Positions 25,017 through 34,564 of a stretch of 64,000 nucleotides of DNA are shown piece after piece (position 1 is the first letter of the stretch; every line of letters begins with the position of its first letter). Origin of the DNA: Aquimarina algiphila (lineage in GTDB: Bacteria > Bacteroidota > Bacteroidia > Flavobacteriales > Flavobacteriaceae). The notes under the pieces are model-generated. The model saw nothing but the letters and a program-made list of their open reading frames with translations, searched no databases and had not been told where the DNA came from. The DNA is taken from the NCBI RefSeq assembly GCF_007489275.1, contig NZ_VLNR01000006.1, positions 62,001-126,000 on the forward strand, in the 5' to 3' direction. Position numbers and translations under genes: made by a program.

Positions 25017-26216
25017 TTAGAGTCTGGCTTCATACTTTTCTAATGTTTTCCAGATGTCTATAAATTCATTTATCCCTTCCTTTTTTAGATCTGTATTTAC
25101 GATAAGAATTTTCCCTATTTTGGTTTTAGTATTAAAAAACATGTATGATGCTACTCCAGGATCTCCCCCTGTATGTCCCATTTGCCCCTGAGCAGAAATC
25201 CCCATAAATATCCCCATATTATATTCATCATTGTAAGGGCCTTCATTTCGCTCTTCAAAATTTTCGTCCGTTAGTTGTGCTTTGAACAACTCTTTATAAC
25301 TCTCTTTCTTTAGTATATTTCCCTCTCCATTATAACCTGCAATCAATTCTATGAGGTATTTCCCTAAATTCTCAGAAGAAGTAATTAAGCTCCCATCGGG
25401 GTAATTTATCAATTGGTAAAATGCCAATTCTTTTTCTGTAGTCGAATATAATTTAGAATGTTTTGAGAAATCCACTTCACTAGAAAACCATCCCGTTTCA
25501 GACATCTGTAAAGGCTTAAAAATATGAGTCTTTGTAAATTCATTAAATGGTTCGTTTGTTGCTTTTTCGATAATAAAAGCAGCTAATCCTGCAGCAACAT
25601 TCGAGTATTTAAATTTTTCTCCAGGTTTATTCTTTAAAAAATTATTCTTCTTGTACCAGTCCCCTTTTTTACTTAAAATTTTTCTCAAAAATGCTTCTTG
25701 AGTCATCATTTCATCAGGAGACCGAAAATTGGTATTTACTGTAGCTCCACCATTTTCCTTTTCTTTTAGAATGTATCCATTCTTCTCATATCGCGGAGAA
25801 TCTTTTATAGTAGATGTATGTGTTGCTAACTGTCGTATCGTTATAGATGTATTTGGAAAATAAGGATTCGTCACTTCAAATGGTAGGTACTCATTTATTG
25901 GGTCATCCAACTTAAGTTTACCTAATTCCTGAGCCTTAAGTAAAGCTATACCAATAAATGTCTTAGAAACTGAAGCAATACTCTGAATAGAGTTTTTTGA
26001 GTATTCCTGATGTTCTTTCTTATTAGAATATCCATATCCTTTTGTAAATAGAATATCATTTTGATTCACAATTGCAACAGAAAATCCAGTTATATAACCA
26101 CGTGAATAAATTTGTTCTAATTCTTCAATAAGCTTATTCTGTATTGAATCATTCACTTGACTATATGCTGAATACATCAAAATGGTCACGACTAGAATAC
26201 TAATTCTTTTTTTCAT
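25017..26216 (-). CDS. Secreted serine hydrolase, beta-lactamase/class C family
   Basis: A 399-residue protein with an N-terminal signal (KRISILVVTILMYSAYSQ). It has the class C beta-lactamase/penicillin-binding fold motifs: SVSKTF (the SxxK catalytic serine and lysine), YSNVAAGLAAF (the YxN motif), and HTGGDPG (the HTG equivalent of KTG) near the C-terminus. Enzymes of this family may be peptidases, esterases or amidases; resistance should not be assumed. It is 28 bp downstream of the DUF1080 lipoprotein gene on the same strand and is probably co-transcribed with it. The exact substrate is unknown. Confidence 0.92.
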   Translation of the reverse strand: MKKRISILVVTILMYSAYSQVNDSIQNKLIEELEQIYSRGYITGFSVAIVNQNDILFTKGYGYSNKKEHQEYSKNSIQSIASVSKTFIGIALLKAQELGKLKLDDPINEYLPFEVTNPYFPNTSITIRQLATHTSTIKDSPRYEKNGYILKEKENGGATVNTNFRSPDEMMTQEAFLRKILSKKGDWYKKNNFLKNKPGEKFKYSNVAAGLAAFIIEKATNEPFNEFTKTHIFKPLQMSETGWFSSEVDFSKHSKLYSTTEKELAFYQLINYPDGSLITSSENLGKYLIELIAGYNGEGNILKKESYKELFKAQLTDENFEERNEGPYNDEYNMGIFMGISAQGQMGHTGGDPGVASYMFFNTKTKIGKILIVNTDLKKEGINEFIDIWKTLEKYEARL

Positions 26217-26244
26217 TTAGCTTTACGGTATATTTTGCTCTAAT

Positions 26245-27153
26245 TTAGAAATAGGTTTTATAATTTGATGATAACGAATCTAATCCTCTAATTCTTATAT
26301 CTTTAAAATGAATCTCGGCTGCTTCACTTTGTAACTGAATCTTTCCTGCTGTTAAAGGAACCATTTCTCCTTGTGAATTTAGATATCTGGAATTCTTAAG
26401 AATCATCACTACATTTCCATTAACAATATGAAGACTTTTATCTTTATAACAAATCAAATCTAGAGTATTCCATTCTCCATGAAGCTTCTCATAATCATTA
26501 CTCCTAAGACAATAGTTTTTATAAGGTCCTCCTTCACCAATATGTAAATAGTCCTGATGCTCATTAGCCATTGGATTCATTATATATTCTGGGGTATATG
26601 CTCGTATATCGATTGCCGACGTAGCCTGATTCCAATAATCTCCTGTATGTCCCTGCATGATTTGAAATTCCTGAGACAGCATCCACGTTCTCCAATGCTC
26701 AGCTCCAACTGGTCCAATAGAATGATATAATATTCCTGAATCTTTAAGTAATGATTCTCGTGGAGTCCATTTTTTATCTCCCCATTTGAACTTCAACTGT
26801 AAATGATAATCCTTATATTCTTCTTTAGAAATCAAACATCCATAATATTCTCCACTTACTTTAATGATTTCATCCTCTCCTTCCTTAACAGTAGTAAATA
26901 CTTTATATTCTGACTTGTTCATTCCTATCGGATCTATCAAAGTTCCATCTTCATTTTTTGGTGCAGAACCATCATAACCCTTTTGATGTTTAAAACTTAA
27001 GTAGGTATCCCAATTCGATAATTCCTCATCTATTAAATATTTCCATTGTACTTCTTTGGTAATATTCTGTTGCTCATCTTTAGGAAAGTCAGAACAAGAA
27101 ATGATAATCGATAGAATACATACACACAATACTCGTATTTGAATGTTATTCAT
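26245..27153 (-). CDS. DUF1080 (3-keto-disaccharide hydrolase-type) lipoprotein
   Basis: A 302-residue protein with a lipoprotein signal (RVLCVCILSIIISCSDF). The body matches DUF1080, a concanavalin-like beta-sandwich: KEEYKDYHLQLKFKWGDKKWTP near the middle, DSGILYHSIGP, EFQIMQGHTGDYW, EWNTLDLICYKDKSLHIVNGNVVM and the closing GKIQLQSEAAEIHFKDIRIRGL. Members studied elsewhere act on 3-keto-glycosides or bind sugars. It lies upstream of the serine hydrolase gene on the same strand. The link to the carbohydrate island 10 kb away is possible but not shown. Confidence 0.93.
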   Translation of the reverse strand: MNNIQIRVLCVCILSIIISCSDFPKDEQQNITKEVQWKYLIDEELSNWDTYLSFKHQKGYDGSAPKNEDGTLIDPIGMNKSEYKVFTTVKEGEDEIIKVSGEYYGCLISKEEYKDYHLQLKFKWGDKKWTPRESLLKDSGILYHSIGPVGAEHWRTWMLSQEFQIMQGHTGDYWNQATSAIDIRAYTPEYIMNPMANEHQDYLHIGEGGPYKNYCLRSNDYEKLHGEWNTLDLICYKDKSLHIVNGNVVMILKNSRYLNSQGEMVPLTAGKIQLQSEAAEIHFKDIRIRGLDSLSSNYKTYF

Positions 27154-27264
27154 TATTGCAAGTGTTATATTAATTCATATTTTTTTCTATTTAGTCTTGC
27201 TACACGTTAAATATATAGTAAGTATGATAGAAAACAAACGATTATTATGGATAGAATCTCAAAA

Positions 27265-27681
27265 TCAATCTTTTCTGTAGGTTAATTCGGAAACTGTTTT
27301 TAATTCAATACATACCAGAATTAGGATTACCATAATTTCAAACAAAAAATACATTAAGCCCAAATTTGTTAGTTTTTGATAATAACAAATCACTAAACCA
27401 GTGGTCAAACAACAATATATCAGATTTGCACTAATTATACCTATCAGGTATGGTCTCCAGTTTTTGGTAAGTTGTAAATGACAGTAAAATGAATACAAGG
27501 CAAACATGCAAGCAATAAAAGACAGACCATACAGCACTTTTGGAGGCATTCCAAAAATAGGTTCCAATCTTGCTAATACCAAGCCTAAGAATATAGCAGT
27601 TATCAATGCTCCTATACTATCCATAAAAAAAATCTTTTTTGGTTTCAAAGTTATTTTATTTAAGAAATTCGTAAGAATCAT
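27265..27681 (-). CDS. Small four-helix membrane protein, function unknown
   Basis: A 138-residue protein with about four membrane helices: ALITAIFLGLVLARLEPIFGMPP, KVLYGLSFIACMFALYSFYCHLQL, YLIGIISANLIYCCLTTGLVICYY and MYFLFEIMVILILVCIELKTV. The motif MDSIGALITAIFLGLVLA, then FGMPPKVLYGLS, is one I recall from flavobacterial hypothetical membrane proteins. An internal ATG (the M of MDSIGAL) would give 119 residues and begin at the conserved part; the longer start is kept with some doubt. No domain of known function is seen. It is separated by over 100 bp from both neighbours. Confidence 0.72.
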   Translation of the reverse strand: MILTNFLNKITLKPKKIFFMDSIGALITAIFLGLVLARLEPIFGMPPKVLYGLSFIACMFALYSFYCHLQLTKNWRPYLIGIISANLIYCCLTTGLVICYYQKLTNLGLMYFLFEIMVILILVCIELKTVSELTYRKD

Positions 27682-27847
27682 CAGTATGTTTTTCAGTTCC
27701 TTAATGTTTTATTTCTATTCATTAATTTAAGCTTAAATGGGTTTTAATTTACAATAATCACCTTTTAGTAACTAGGTTTGTTTTCTTTTCTTCAATAATC
27801 AAAACATTCATAATGTCAATGTAGGTCAAAATTTGAATAAAAAACGA

Positions 27848-28726
27848 CTATTTTAATTTTCTTGCCCATTCTTTCCAGTTAGATAATTCCCCTTTCCTGG
27901 TTTGACCACCCTGTGAAAAAAATTTATCTACTCTATCATCAAATTCAGTTGTTTTTACAAGTTCAGCAAACCATTGATTTGAGATAATAAACTCTTGTTC
28001 CCTATCTTTTTCAAATAAATTTACGGTAGCTTTGTTATAAGCAATTGCCTTTGCTGGGTACGTAGCGATTCTATACGCTAGGTCTTCTACAAAAGAATCG
28101 ATCTCATCATCTGGGATCGCTCTATTAATATATCCATATTTTTCGGCCTCCAATGCATCAAAATCTCCTCCTCCCAAACAGATTTCCATGGCTCTGGATC
28201 TTCCTACTTTTCTGGCAAGATATTGTGCTGCTCCACCTCCAGGAAGAATCCCTATTATAATTTCCATCTGAGATAATAACGCAGAATTCATAGCTCCAAA
28301 ACTCATATCCATAGCCATAATAAATTCTGCACCACCACCACGAGCACGGCCTTGTATTTTTGCAATTGTAGCTTTTGGCATGATCCTAAATTTTTCTAGT
28401 AAACCCGAATACAATGGCATTTCATCACTATCATATACTCCTTGATCTCTAAAATTCTGAAGTAATTTAAAATCTGCATGTGAAAGAAAATAATCCGGAT
28501 TAGCACTTTGAAAGACAATTACCTTTATCGATTCATCAACCTCAAGCATTTTAGCTAGTTTATCTAACTCTGTAACCAAGGTTATATCCAGAATATTAGT
28601 CTCTCCATAGTCAAAAGTAACAAACGCCACTCCTTTGTCTATTACAACGGTAAAACTCTGAAAGACATAATTCATAAGATTTGTTGTATTTTGATTCTGT
28701 ATTGAATCACTATGCTCTAGTTCCAT
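27848..28726 (-). CDS. Enoyl-CoA hydratase/isomerase family protein
   Basis: A 292-residue crotonase-fold protein. The N-terminal strand VAFVTFDYGETNILDI, the first oxyanion segment SANPDYFLSHADFKLL, the second oxyanion segment KIQGRARGGGAEFIMAMDMSFGA and the ILPGGGAAQYLARKVGRSRAMEICLGGGDFDALEAEKYGYINRAI stretch are the family hallmarks. Catalytic acids of the hydratase type are not obvious at the usual positions, so the reaction (hydration, isomerisation or other) is open. It is on the same strand as the Crp-like gene 67 bp upstream, and could be its target or simply a neighbour. Confidence 0.9.
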   Translation of the reverse strand: MELEHSDSIQNQNTTNLMNYVFQSFTVVIDKGVAFVTFDYGETNILDITLVTELDKLAKMLEVDESIKVIVFQSANPDYFLSHADFKLLQNFRDQGVYDSDEMPLYSGLLEKFRIMPKATIAKIQGRARGGGAEFIMAMDMSFGAMNSALLSQMEIIIGILPGGGAAQYLARKVGRSRAMEICLGGGDFDALEAEKYGYINRAIPDDEIDSFVEDLAYRIATYPAKAIAYNKATVNLFEKDREQEFIISNQWFAELVKTTEFDDRVDKFFSQGGQTRKGELSNWKEWARKLK

Positions 28727-28793
28727 CTATTTTATATTTAGAATTTATAGAAACAAAAATCAAGAACTTGTCTTCAGAAAACATTGACTCTAG

Positions 28794-29351
28794 TCAACGT
28801 TTTTTCAACCTACTCAATGTTTCGGGATTCATTCTTAAGTATGATGCAATATATTTATTAGGAATTTCCTGAAAAACATGAGGACTTCTTTTTAATAAAC
28901 GGTCGTATCGTTCTATAGGTGTACGAATAGATATGTCTAATTCTCGTTCTAGTTGTTGAATTGCAAACTCTTCAAGCATTTTTGTCCAAAGTGCTTGATT
29001 TTCTTTTGTTGAAGCTATAAAATCAAAAAAATCATCTCTATCAATTTGAAGTAAATGACATTCTTTTATAGCTTGTATATTATATAAGGAGGGAGTTCTA
29101 CTCAAAAAAGAAGGAAAAGAAGTCATCCAGGAACCACGATAACCAAACCTTAATGTAATTTCCTCGGATTCTCTATTTACAAATATTCTTAAAGAACCCC
29201 GCTCAACGATGTACATGCTATTTTCGATACGACCTTCTCTAATAAGGTATTCTTTCCTTTTTAAAACAATGGGTGAATTGCCTTTTTCTTGTATATGTGC
29301 TATTATTTTCTTTTTTAAAACATCAGAAGAACTTACTTTTTCATTTATCAT
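28794..29351 (-). CDS. Crp/Fnr-family transcriptional regulator
   Basis: A 185-residue protein with a cyclic-nucleotide-binding-type beta-roll (LIREGRIENSMYIVERGSLRIFVNRESEEITLRFGYRGSWMTS) and a long dimer helix. The C-terminal DNA-binding helices are reduced (PNKYIASYLRMNPETLSRLKKR), as is usual for the short flavobacterial members; length is normal for them. The residues that bind cAMP in E. coli Crp are not evident, so the ligand is unknown. It is transcribed toward the enoyl-CoA hydratase gene. Cysteines for an Fe-S cluster are absent. Confidence 0.9.
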   Translation of the reverse strand: MINEKVSSSDVLKKKIIAHIQEKGNSPIVLKRKEYLIREGRIENSMYIVERGSLRIFVNRESEEITLRFGYRGSWMTSFPSFLSRTPSLYNIQAIKECHLLQIDRDDFFDFIASTKENQALWTKMLEEFAIQQLERELDISIRTPIERYDRLLKRSPHVFQEIPNKYIASYLRMNPETLSRLKKR

Positions 29352-29398
29352 GATCTTGTCGTATCGTTTAATTGAATACTATAACTTGACAATGTTTC

Positions 29399-29782
29399 TT
29401 ATAAAACATACCTTTCAAAAAGATCTTCTAATTCTTTTTCTGGGTCACTACATAAACCAGGATGTGTTTTTGAACTTTGAATAACAGTACTTCTTGAGGC
29501 TGCCAACCAACGAAATCTATCGGCTAGTTCAAATTCTCCAATAGCTCCTCCAGAGGGTTGACCTTTGCAGATTAACTTCCAGGATTTTAAATATTCCTCT
29601 AGCAGCTTTAATTCAAAGTCATTTGAAAAAGCTTCAAACTTGCTTTTATTAACGTGATATTTTACACCAAGAAATTTTTTGCGCTTACAGAACAATATTA
29701 CACCAATATTAAAGAACTCTTCTCGTTCAACCTTTGGAACAAATCGAATAACAGCAAATTCAAATGTAACCTTATCTTGCAT
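29399..29782 (-). CDS. DUF3037 protein, partner of the HipA-like kinase
   Basis: A 127-residue protein recognised as DUF3037: FEFAVIRFVPKVEREEFFNIGVILFCKRKKFLGVK at the N-terminus, and FRWLAASRSTVIQSSKTHPGLCSDPEKELEDLFERYV at the end. No enzyme motif is visible. Its start overlaps the 3' end of the HipA-like kinase gene by 11 bases, so the pair is translationally coupled. The two domains occur together in many bacteria, which suggests that they act in one complex. The function of either is not established. Confidence 0.9.
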   Translation of the reverse strand: MQDKVTFEFAVIRFVPKVEREEFFNIGVILFCKRKKFLGVKYHVNKSKFEAFSNDFELKLLEEYLKSWKLICKGQPSGGAIGEFELADRFRWLAASRSTVIQSSKTHPGLCSDPEKELEDLFERYVL

Positions 29783-30551
29783 CTTCTGCTTCTTTAACTA
29801 GTGAATCTATCTTAGAAAGTTTAGTACATATAAATTCAATATATGCCGCTCTCATTTGATCAGGCGTTAAAAACTCTGATTCATCCTCTAACCAATCTTT
29901 AGGTATTTTTGATACAATTTCTATGATTTTATCCTTATTAATCAATCGTTGGATTTCTTTTGAAGCATCATTTAAATGATTCGCTCGCTCCAAAAGAACA
30001 TGATCTTTTATTGCAGGAAATGTTCTAGTAAGATGATTTTTCCATCTTTCCCAATTATGATGAAAATAAAAACTGGCTCCATGATCGATCAACCATAATT
30101 CGTTATTCCAGTTTAATAGATTTGTGTTTTTAAAAGTTCTATCAATATTACTAATCATACTATCCAGTAATACCACCTTGGATGCTGTCATACTATCAGC
30201 AATAGAAACCAAAGGATCGTATGTAATTGCTCCGGATAAAAAATGTAAGCCCAGGTTAAGACCTACACTAAATTTAAGTAAGTCTTGGATTTCTTCGTCA
30301 GGTTCGGTTTTGCTAAAAGAGTCATCAAGATTCATGAATACCAATTCGGGCACATGTAATCCAATCGCCCTTGCCAGTTCTCCACCAATAAGTTCTGAAA
30401 TAAGTACTTTTTTCCCTTGGCCAGCTCCCCGAAATTTTAAAACATAAAGAAAATCATCATCAGCTTTAACTATTGCAGGAAGAGATCCTCCTTCTCGTAA
30501 AGGTTTTATATATTGAACAACATCTACAGTCCGAATTTCAATTGTATTCAT
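29772..30551 (-). CDS. HipA-like kinase-fold protein
   Basis: A 259-residue protein of the short HipA-like family that lacks the N-terminal HipA subdomain. The kinase-type elements are VVQYIKPLREGGSLPAIVKADDDFLYVLKFRGAGQG at the ATP-binding side, a catalytic loop SMISNIDRTFKNTNLL (Asp and Asn positions), and IDHGASFYFH in the place of the metal-binding DFG. In the well-known HipA toxin the kinase phosphorylates glutamyl-tRNA synthetase; here neither target nor toxicity is known. No HipB-like DNA-binding antitoxin is next to it; instead it overlaps the DUF3037 gene. Confidence 0.88.
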   Translation of the reverse strand: MNTIEIRTVDVVQYIKPLREGGSLPAIVKADDDFLYVLKFRGAGQGKKVLISELIGGELARAIGLHVPELVFMNLDDSFSKTEPDEEIQDLLKFSVGLNLGLHFLSGAITYDPLVSIADSMTASKVVLLDSMISNIDRTFKNTNLLNWNNELWLIDHGASFYFHHNWERWKNHLTRTFPAIKDHVLLERANHLNDASKEIQRLINKDKIIEIVSKIPKDWLEDESEFLTPDQMRAAYIEFICTKLSKIDSLVKEAEDAR

Positions 30552-30690
30552 AGCTTCGAATATAGTAAAAAGTTCATTGTTTTTTTATGAACGGATTACA
30601 AATCCATGAGATTTCAGGGATTTCATGGTTTTCTAATATTAGGTGAAATTTTGCTTATAAAATGTGACGCTACATAGGTTATCGTTATAA

Positions 30691-31392
30691 TTATTCAGTA
30701 ATCAAAACTCCTGTAACCAAACTTATATCAAATCCTATATTAACTTCTTTATCCTCTTCATTTACCCATGGATTATAATAATCAAAATCAGATCCTAAGC
30801 TAAGTTCTTCTTCATCATTGTCATCATTTATATTATTAAGAAGCAGAATATGTCCAAAATCGTAGAGTAAATGAACTTTCTTTTCATCATAATATGATGT
30901 ACTAGAAGCTCCATGTAATGCTTTTTGTCGGTTATCTTTGAGATTTATTTTTTTATTGGTCTCAAACTCTGAGATCGGCATTGTTTTATCAACTTTAAAT
31001 GAATTTGCATTACATGAAGAAAAGTTATATTCATTTTTAAGAACCTCTTTATTAAGTTCATTTAATTGTTCCTCATTGATCTCTGACTTAAATATGTCGT
31101 CCCAATACTTCAATTGTTCATAATATGCTTCATTATCCTCAAGGACTTTACCTCTAAATTGAATAATGGTATCTTTAGAAAGAATACAAAACCCATATTC
31201 GACTCTCATGGGACTATACCCACCCATTTGATTTTTTGTGAAACGAGTTTTACACAATATCTCTCCATTTTCATTAATCGAAATGGGATTAATTTCTGAT
31301 GCAATTGAAGAAGGTCCTGTTAGATTCATCATAGAACTAAACAGAAATACTGTCATTATTAAAAGGATATTGATTTCTATAAATTTTCGCAT
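30691..31392 (-). CDS. Unrecognised secreted protein
   Basis: A 233-residue protein with an N-terminal hydrophobic segment (INILLIMTVFLFSSMMNL), so probably exported or anchored. The rest is polar, with several aromatic residues, a pair of cysteines (ILCKTRF and YGFCIL), and acidic stretches near the C-terminus (NDDNDEEELSLGSDFDYY). I do not recognise a domain. It opens a run of low-familiarity genes on the minus strand up to 35.3 kb and has no close partner. Genuine coding is supported by length, signal-like start and absence of a competing frame. Confidence 0.65.
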   Translation of the reverse strand: MRKFIEINILLIMTVFLFSSMMNLTGPSSIASEINPISINENGEILCKTRFTKNQMGGYSPMRVEYGFCILSKDTIIQFRGKVLEDNEAYYEQLKYWDDIFKSEINEEQLNELNKEVLKNEYNFSSCNANSFKVDKTMPISEFETNKKINLKDNRQKALHGASSTSYYDEKKVHLLYDFGHILLLNNINDDNDEEELSLGSDFDYYNPWVNEEDKEVNIGFDISLVTGVLITE

Positions 31393-31473
31393 TCGAATAG
31401 TTTTTCCCTAGGAGTATCAAACAACATGAAGTTAATTTTTTGCGTTGTGACATAGCTAATTCCTGTATACTAA

Positions 31474-32271
31474 CTATGCGCTATATTCCTTATTACATAC
31501 TAGTTTTTCTTTTTCTATTAATTCACAAATTGCATCCCATAATGAAATTCTTTTTTCTAAAGATTGTTTTGCTATGGTAAGTGATTCAGACCATTTTACC
31601 TCATCGGTTCCACATAATTCTGATATCATTTGAAGAGAGAGAGGACCATGTTCGTCCCCATCAAGTTCTATATGTCTTTCGAGATAATACGTGAGTTTGT
31701 CATAACGTCTATTTTCAGAATCTGCACTTTTTAAAATTTCGATAAACATATCTGGTATAACGTCTTCTCTACCAAATGTAAATGCCGAGGCAATCAAATG
31801 AGACTTATTGGTGTCAATAATAGCAAATGAAAAGTTCACAAAATCAGCCACTCTTTTATCAATACTAATTTCATTCAATGCCGAATTAACAGAATGTCCA
31901 GAGTCAATACATCCAATTAAAGTATTGATTTCTTTAGTATTTGCTCCAATTTGCGCCATTGCATCTAAGTACATTTCAAAATGACTTTTGGGTTCTCCTA
32001 ATTCATTAATATCACTTTCTTCTCCATGGACAATTTCATTGATAAATCTTGAAAGCGTTGCATTTTTTCTTGGGGTCCAGGGTATTTCTACTTTTGTAAG
32101 TTGTAATTGTAGCGCTTTCAAAAGAGACATAAAATCCCATACGGCATATATGTGATTCTCCATAAAAACTTTAATGTCTGACACATCACTTAATACTTTG
32201 TAAAGCTTATGGTCTCTTAGTTGATTTCTTAACTCAGAAATTTCATTTTCTATATGTTCTATTCTATTCAT
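31474..32271 (-). CDS. DUF3050 protein, haem-oxygenase-like fold
   Basis: I start it at the ATG at 32271 ([11 protein letters not shown]), giving 265 residues; an upstream TTG is unlikely. It matches DUF3050: [48 protein letters not shown], then [17 protein letters not shown] [13 protein letters not shown], then [21 protein letters not shown]. These histidines and glutamates ([21 protein letters not shown]) suit a di-metal centre of the haem-oxygenase-like oxidase type. MgoB, in mangotoxin production by Pseudomonas, is a named member. The substrate here is unknown, and no biosynthetic partner is adjacent. Confidence 0.85.
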   Translation of the reverse strand: MNRIEHIENEISELRNQLRDHKLYKVLSDVSDIKVFMENHIYAVWDFMSLLKALQLQLTKVEIPWTPRKNATLSRFINEIVHGEESDINELGEPKSHFEMYLDAMAQIGANTKEINTLIGCIDSGHSVNSALNEISIDKRVADFVNFSFAIIDTNKSHLIASAFTFGREDVIPDMFIEILKSADSENRRYDKLTYYLERHIELDGDEHGPLSLQMISELCGTDEVKWSESLTIAKQSLEKRISLWDAICELIEKEKLVCNKEYSA

Positions 32272-32423
32272 ATTGCAACTTGCGTATAACAATTGTACAT
32301 ATCCAATAGGTTAATGTTTTCTTATATTTTGTAAAGCGAATCTACCGTAAGATTTATTATAATCCTAATCAAAAACTACAATCCAATTATCTTGTTTTTT
32401 AATTAAAATCTTATTAAAGATAA

Positions 32424-33449
32424 TTATTCTTTAACTATGATATAAGTAGTTGGATGATCATAATCATATATTTCTGGTTTAACATCGAGTAAATAAATAT
32501 TTGTATTTGGGATGTTTCTTGATGTTATTTTTTGAGCAAGTACATGTTCTGCAAAAATTTTGAATTGAGTAGTCGTATCATTTATATTGAATTCATAATA
32601 TTGATATCCTTTGGGATAGAAAGTTCCAGGCACAAAATGGTTACCTCCTGAACTGCCATTTGCTGTTACAGCTTTATCTTTGATCGATAAGCTTTTGTTA
32701 TCAACTTTTATGAATTTATCTCTCCGCTGACATTGATCAAATTCATTGAGTTGTTCATAAGGCTCTTTCCTATTTCCAATATTTTCTTTCCAAAGCAGAG
32801 TAGGCATTTCTTTTATTATAAATTCATTTTGAGGGTATGTTAGCAAATACCAGTCTCCGATATCTCTAACACACTCCAGATTTGTTAAAACTTGTTTATT
32901 AAATTCGTCTACTGATTTATGATAACTTATAGAATCTATTTTGCGACTTATATCATAATGCAGACTATCAGGAAACTTATTTAATGCATAAGATCCTTTT
33001 TCCTTAAGTTTTTTCTCTATATCATCCTTATATAACTGACCATGAAATGGATGAATGGGTACTTTTTGTGGTTTAGATTTTAGATCATGATACTTAATTA
33101 CATTTCCATTTTTATCATTAACATAAAAATTTTCGTTTTTTGCAATAAAATAAGAGCCATGTCTGGGAATAGAATCGATACTATTTAATTCGTTATCCAT
33201 CTCCATAATATACTGTCCTGTAGACCCATCATCGTAAAAAAAGTTAACAGCAGCGTATAGTGTAGCGTTATTAGAGCTATACATATCATAAATTTTCATT
33301 TTGAGAGGTTGAATCGCTATTTCAGTGTTTGAATTTTCTGGAAACACCTCCATATCAGGAAACTTATCATCCTCTGTTTTTGTATATCCACAACTAATTA
33401 CAATAGTTGTAATTATAAAAAAAACAATCCCTTTTACTATTAGATTCAT
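32424..33449 (-). CDS. Unrecognised lipoprotein (341 aa)
   Basis: A 341-residue protein with a lipoprotein signal (GIVFFIITTIVISCGY). The mature part has no domain I recognise; it contains stretches such as YAAVNFFYDDGSTGQYIMEMDNEL, GDWYLLTYPQNEFIIKE and GGNHFVPGTFYPKGYQYYEFNIND. The pattern suggests beta-rich structure. It sits upstream of the DUF3050 gene on the same strand, over 150 bp away, and downstream of the YwqK-type lipoprotein. Similar lone lipoproteins are common in Bacteroidota accessory regions. No function can be given. Confidence 0.68.
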   Translation of the reverse strand: MNLIVKGIVFFIITTIVISCGYTKTEDDKFPDMEVFPENSNTEIAIQPLKMKIYDMYSSNNATLYAAVNFFYDDGSTGQYIMEMDNELNSIDSIPRHGSYFIAKNENFYVNDKNGNVIKYHDLKSKPQKVPIHPFHGQLYKDDIEKKLKEKGSYALNKFPDSLHYDISRKIDSISYHKSVDEFNKQVLTNLECVRDIGDWYLLTYPQNEFIIKEMPTLLWKENIGNRKEPYEQLNEFDQCQRRDKFIKVDNKSLSIKDKAVTANGSSGGNHFVPGTFYPKGYQYYEFNINDTTTQFKIFAEHVLAQKITSRNIPNTNIYLLDVKPEIYDYDHPTTYIIVKE

Positions 33450-33563
33450 TTTATAAATATCCTTTATCTCAATGAATCTGAAAACACTAAAACGATTTTC
33501 GCAGAGAGATAGTGATTATTTTACGGTACAGATTACAAATTCGTTTAATCTCTAAGAATAATT

Positions 33564-34352
33564 TCAATCATCGTTTTTATACAAAACAGTATCAAGCAAA
33601 TTCCCTTGTTCATCATAGATTTTCCATTCCCCGCTTTTTTTAAAATTTACCTTCTTCCCTGTTTTGTAAATTTTACCATTTTTAAAATACTCTACATATT
33701 TTCCATCATCGACACCATCTTTAAATTCTCTTTCACACTTTAAATTTCCATTATCAAAATAATATTTCCATAATCCATTTTGTTTACCATTTACTTTTTC
33801 ACCGGTTGTATGTATTTTACCATTTTTAAAATATTCAGTTTGTTTCCCATTAGCTTTACCATTTAAATAGTTTTCTATACTTGCTATTTCTCCAGAATCA
33901 TAATAATTTTTCCATTCTCCATTTGCTAATCCTTTATCATCATATTGCTTTAAATATTTTAAAGTCTTTGTTTCTTTGAAATAGCTTTTCCATACTCCTG
34001 TTTTTATATCTTCTTTATACCAACCTTCCATATAAAGTTCACCAGAATAATCAGTTTTATAATATCCGTCACGTTTTCCATTTTTGAAATTTTCTATAGA
34101 TTGTATTTCTCCATCTTCATAATATAAAGTCCATTTTCCTGTTTTTCTTTCTTCAATAAATTGACCAATTTCTTTGACATTACCAGATGGGTAATAATCT
34201 TTAAAGTCTTTTACATTATTAACAATAGTTGATTTTGTATTACCAACTTCATTACTATTACTCTCTGCTTTATTAATATTGCATTGTGATAGAAGTGTTG
34301 AAGTTAAAACACCAAGAAACCCCAAACTAATCTTATTTTTTAAATTATACAT
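33564..34352 (-). CDS. YwqK/MORN-type repeat lipoprotein
   Basis: A 262-residue protein with a lipoprotein signal (GFLGVLTSTLLSQCNI). The mature part is a series of about eight repeats of roughly 22 residues with the core G-x-(W/Y)-x-x-(Y/D)-(Y/F)-x-(N/D)-G-x-(I/L): GKWTLYYEDGEIQSIENF, GEWKNYYDSGEIASIENY, GKQTEYFKNGKIHTTG, GLWKYYFDNGNLKCEREF and GKYVEYFKNGKIYKTG. This is the MORN-like fold of YwqK-family proteins. The database name 'toxin-antitoxin system YwqK family antitoxin' is common but nothing here supports a toxin pair. It is likely a surface or periplasmic scaffold protein. Confidence 0.85.
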   Translation of the reverse strand: MYNLKNKISLGFLGVLTSTLLSQCNINKAESNSNEVGNTKSTIVNNVKDFKDYYPSGNVKEIGQFIEERKTGKWTLYYEDGEIQSIENFKNGKRDGYYKTDYSGELYMEGWYKEDIKTGVWKSYFKETKTLKYLKQYDDKGLANGEWKNYYDSGEIASIENYLNGKANGKQTEYFKNGKIHTTGEKVNGKQNGLWKYYFDNGNLKCEREFKDGVDDGKYVEYFKNGKIYKTGKKVNFKKSGEWKIYDEQGNLLDTVLYKNDD

Positions 34353-34564
34353 TTTATAAAATTTACTGATGAAAATTGTATTAACTGATACTATATTTGA
34401 TCTTATTTCAACTACGATTAATATTTCCTATTCATTTTTCAAATCATCATTAATGGTAATCTAAATGATCTTTTTAATGCCTTTTATACTCTAATATTAT
34501 TTTGCATTCTTTTTCCAAAAATACAAAAGCGATGGAGTATCATTATTTTGTCTATCATATTTAT

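Noticed and set aside
25017..26216. Serine hydrolase as an antibiotic-resistance beta-lactamase
   Set aside because: The SxxK, YxN and HTG motifs are shared by many esterases and peptidases; nothing in sequence or context points to resistance.
33564..34352. YwqK-type protein as an antitoxin of a toxin-antitoxin pair
   Set aside because: It is an exported repeat lipoprotein with no toxin-like partner beside it; the name is an annotation habit.
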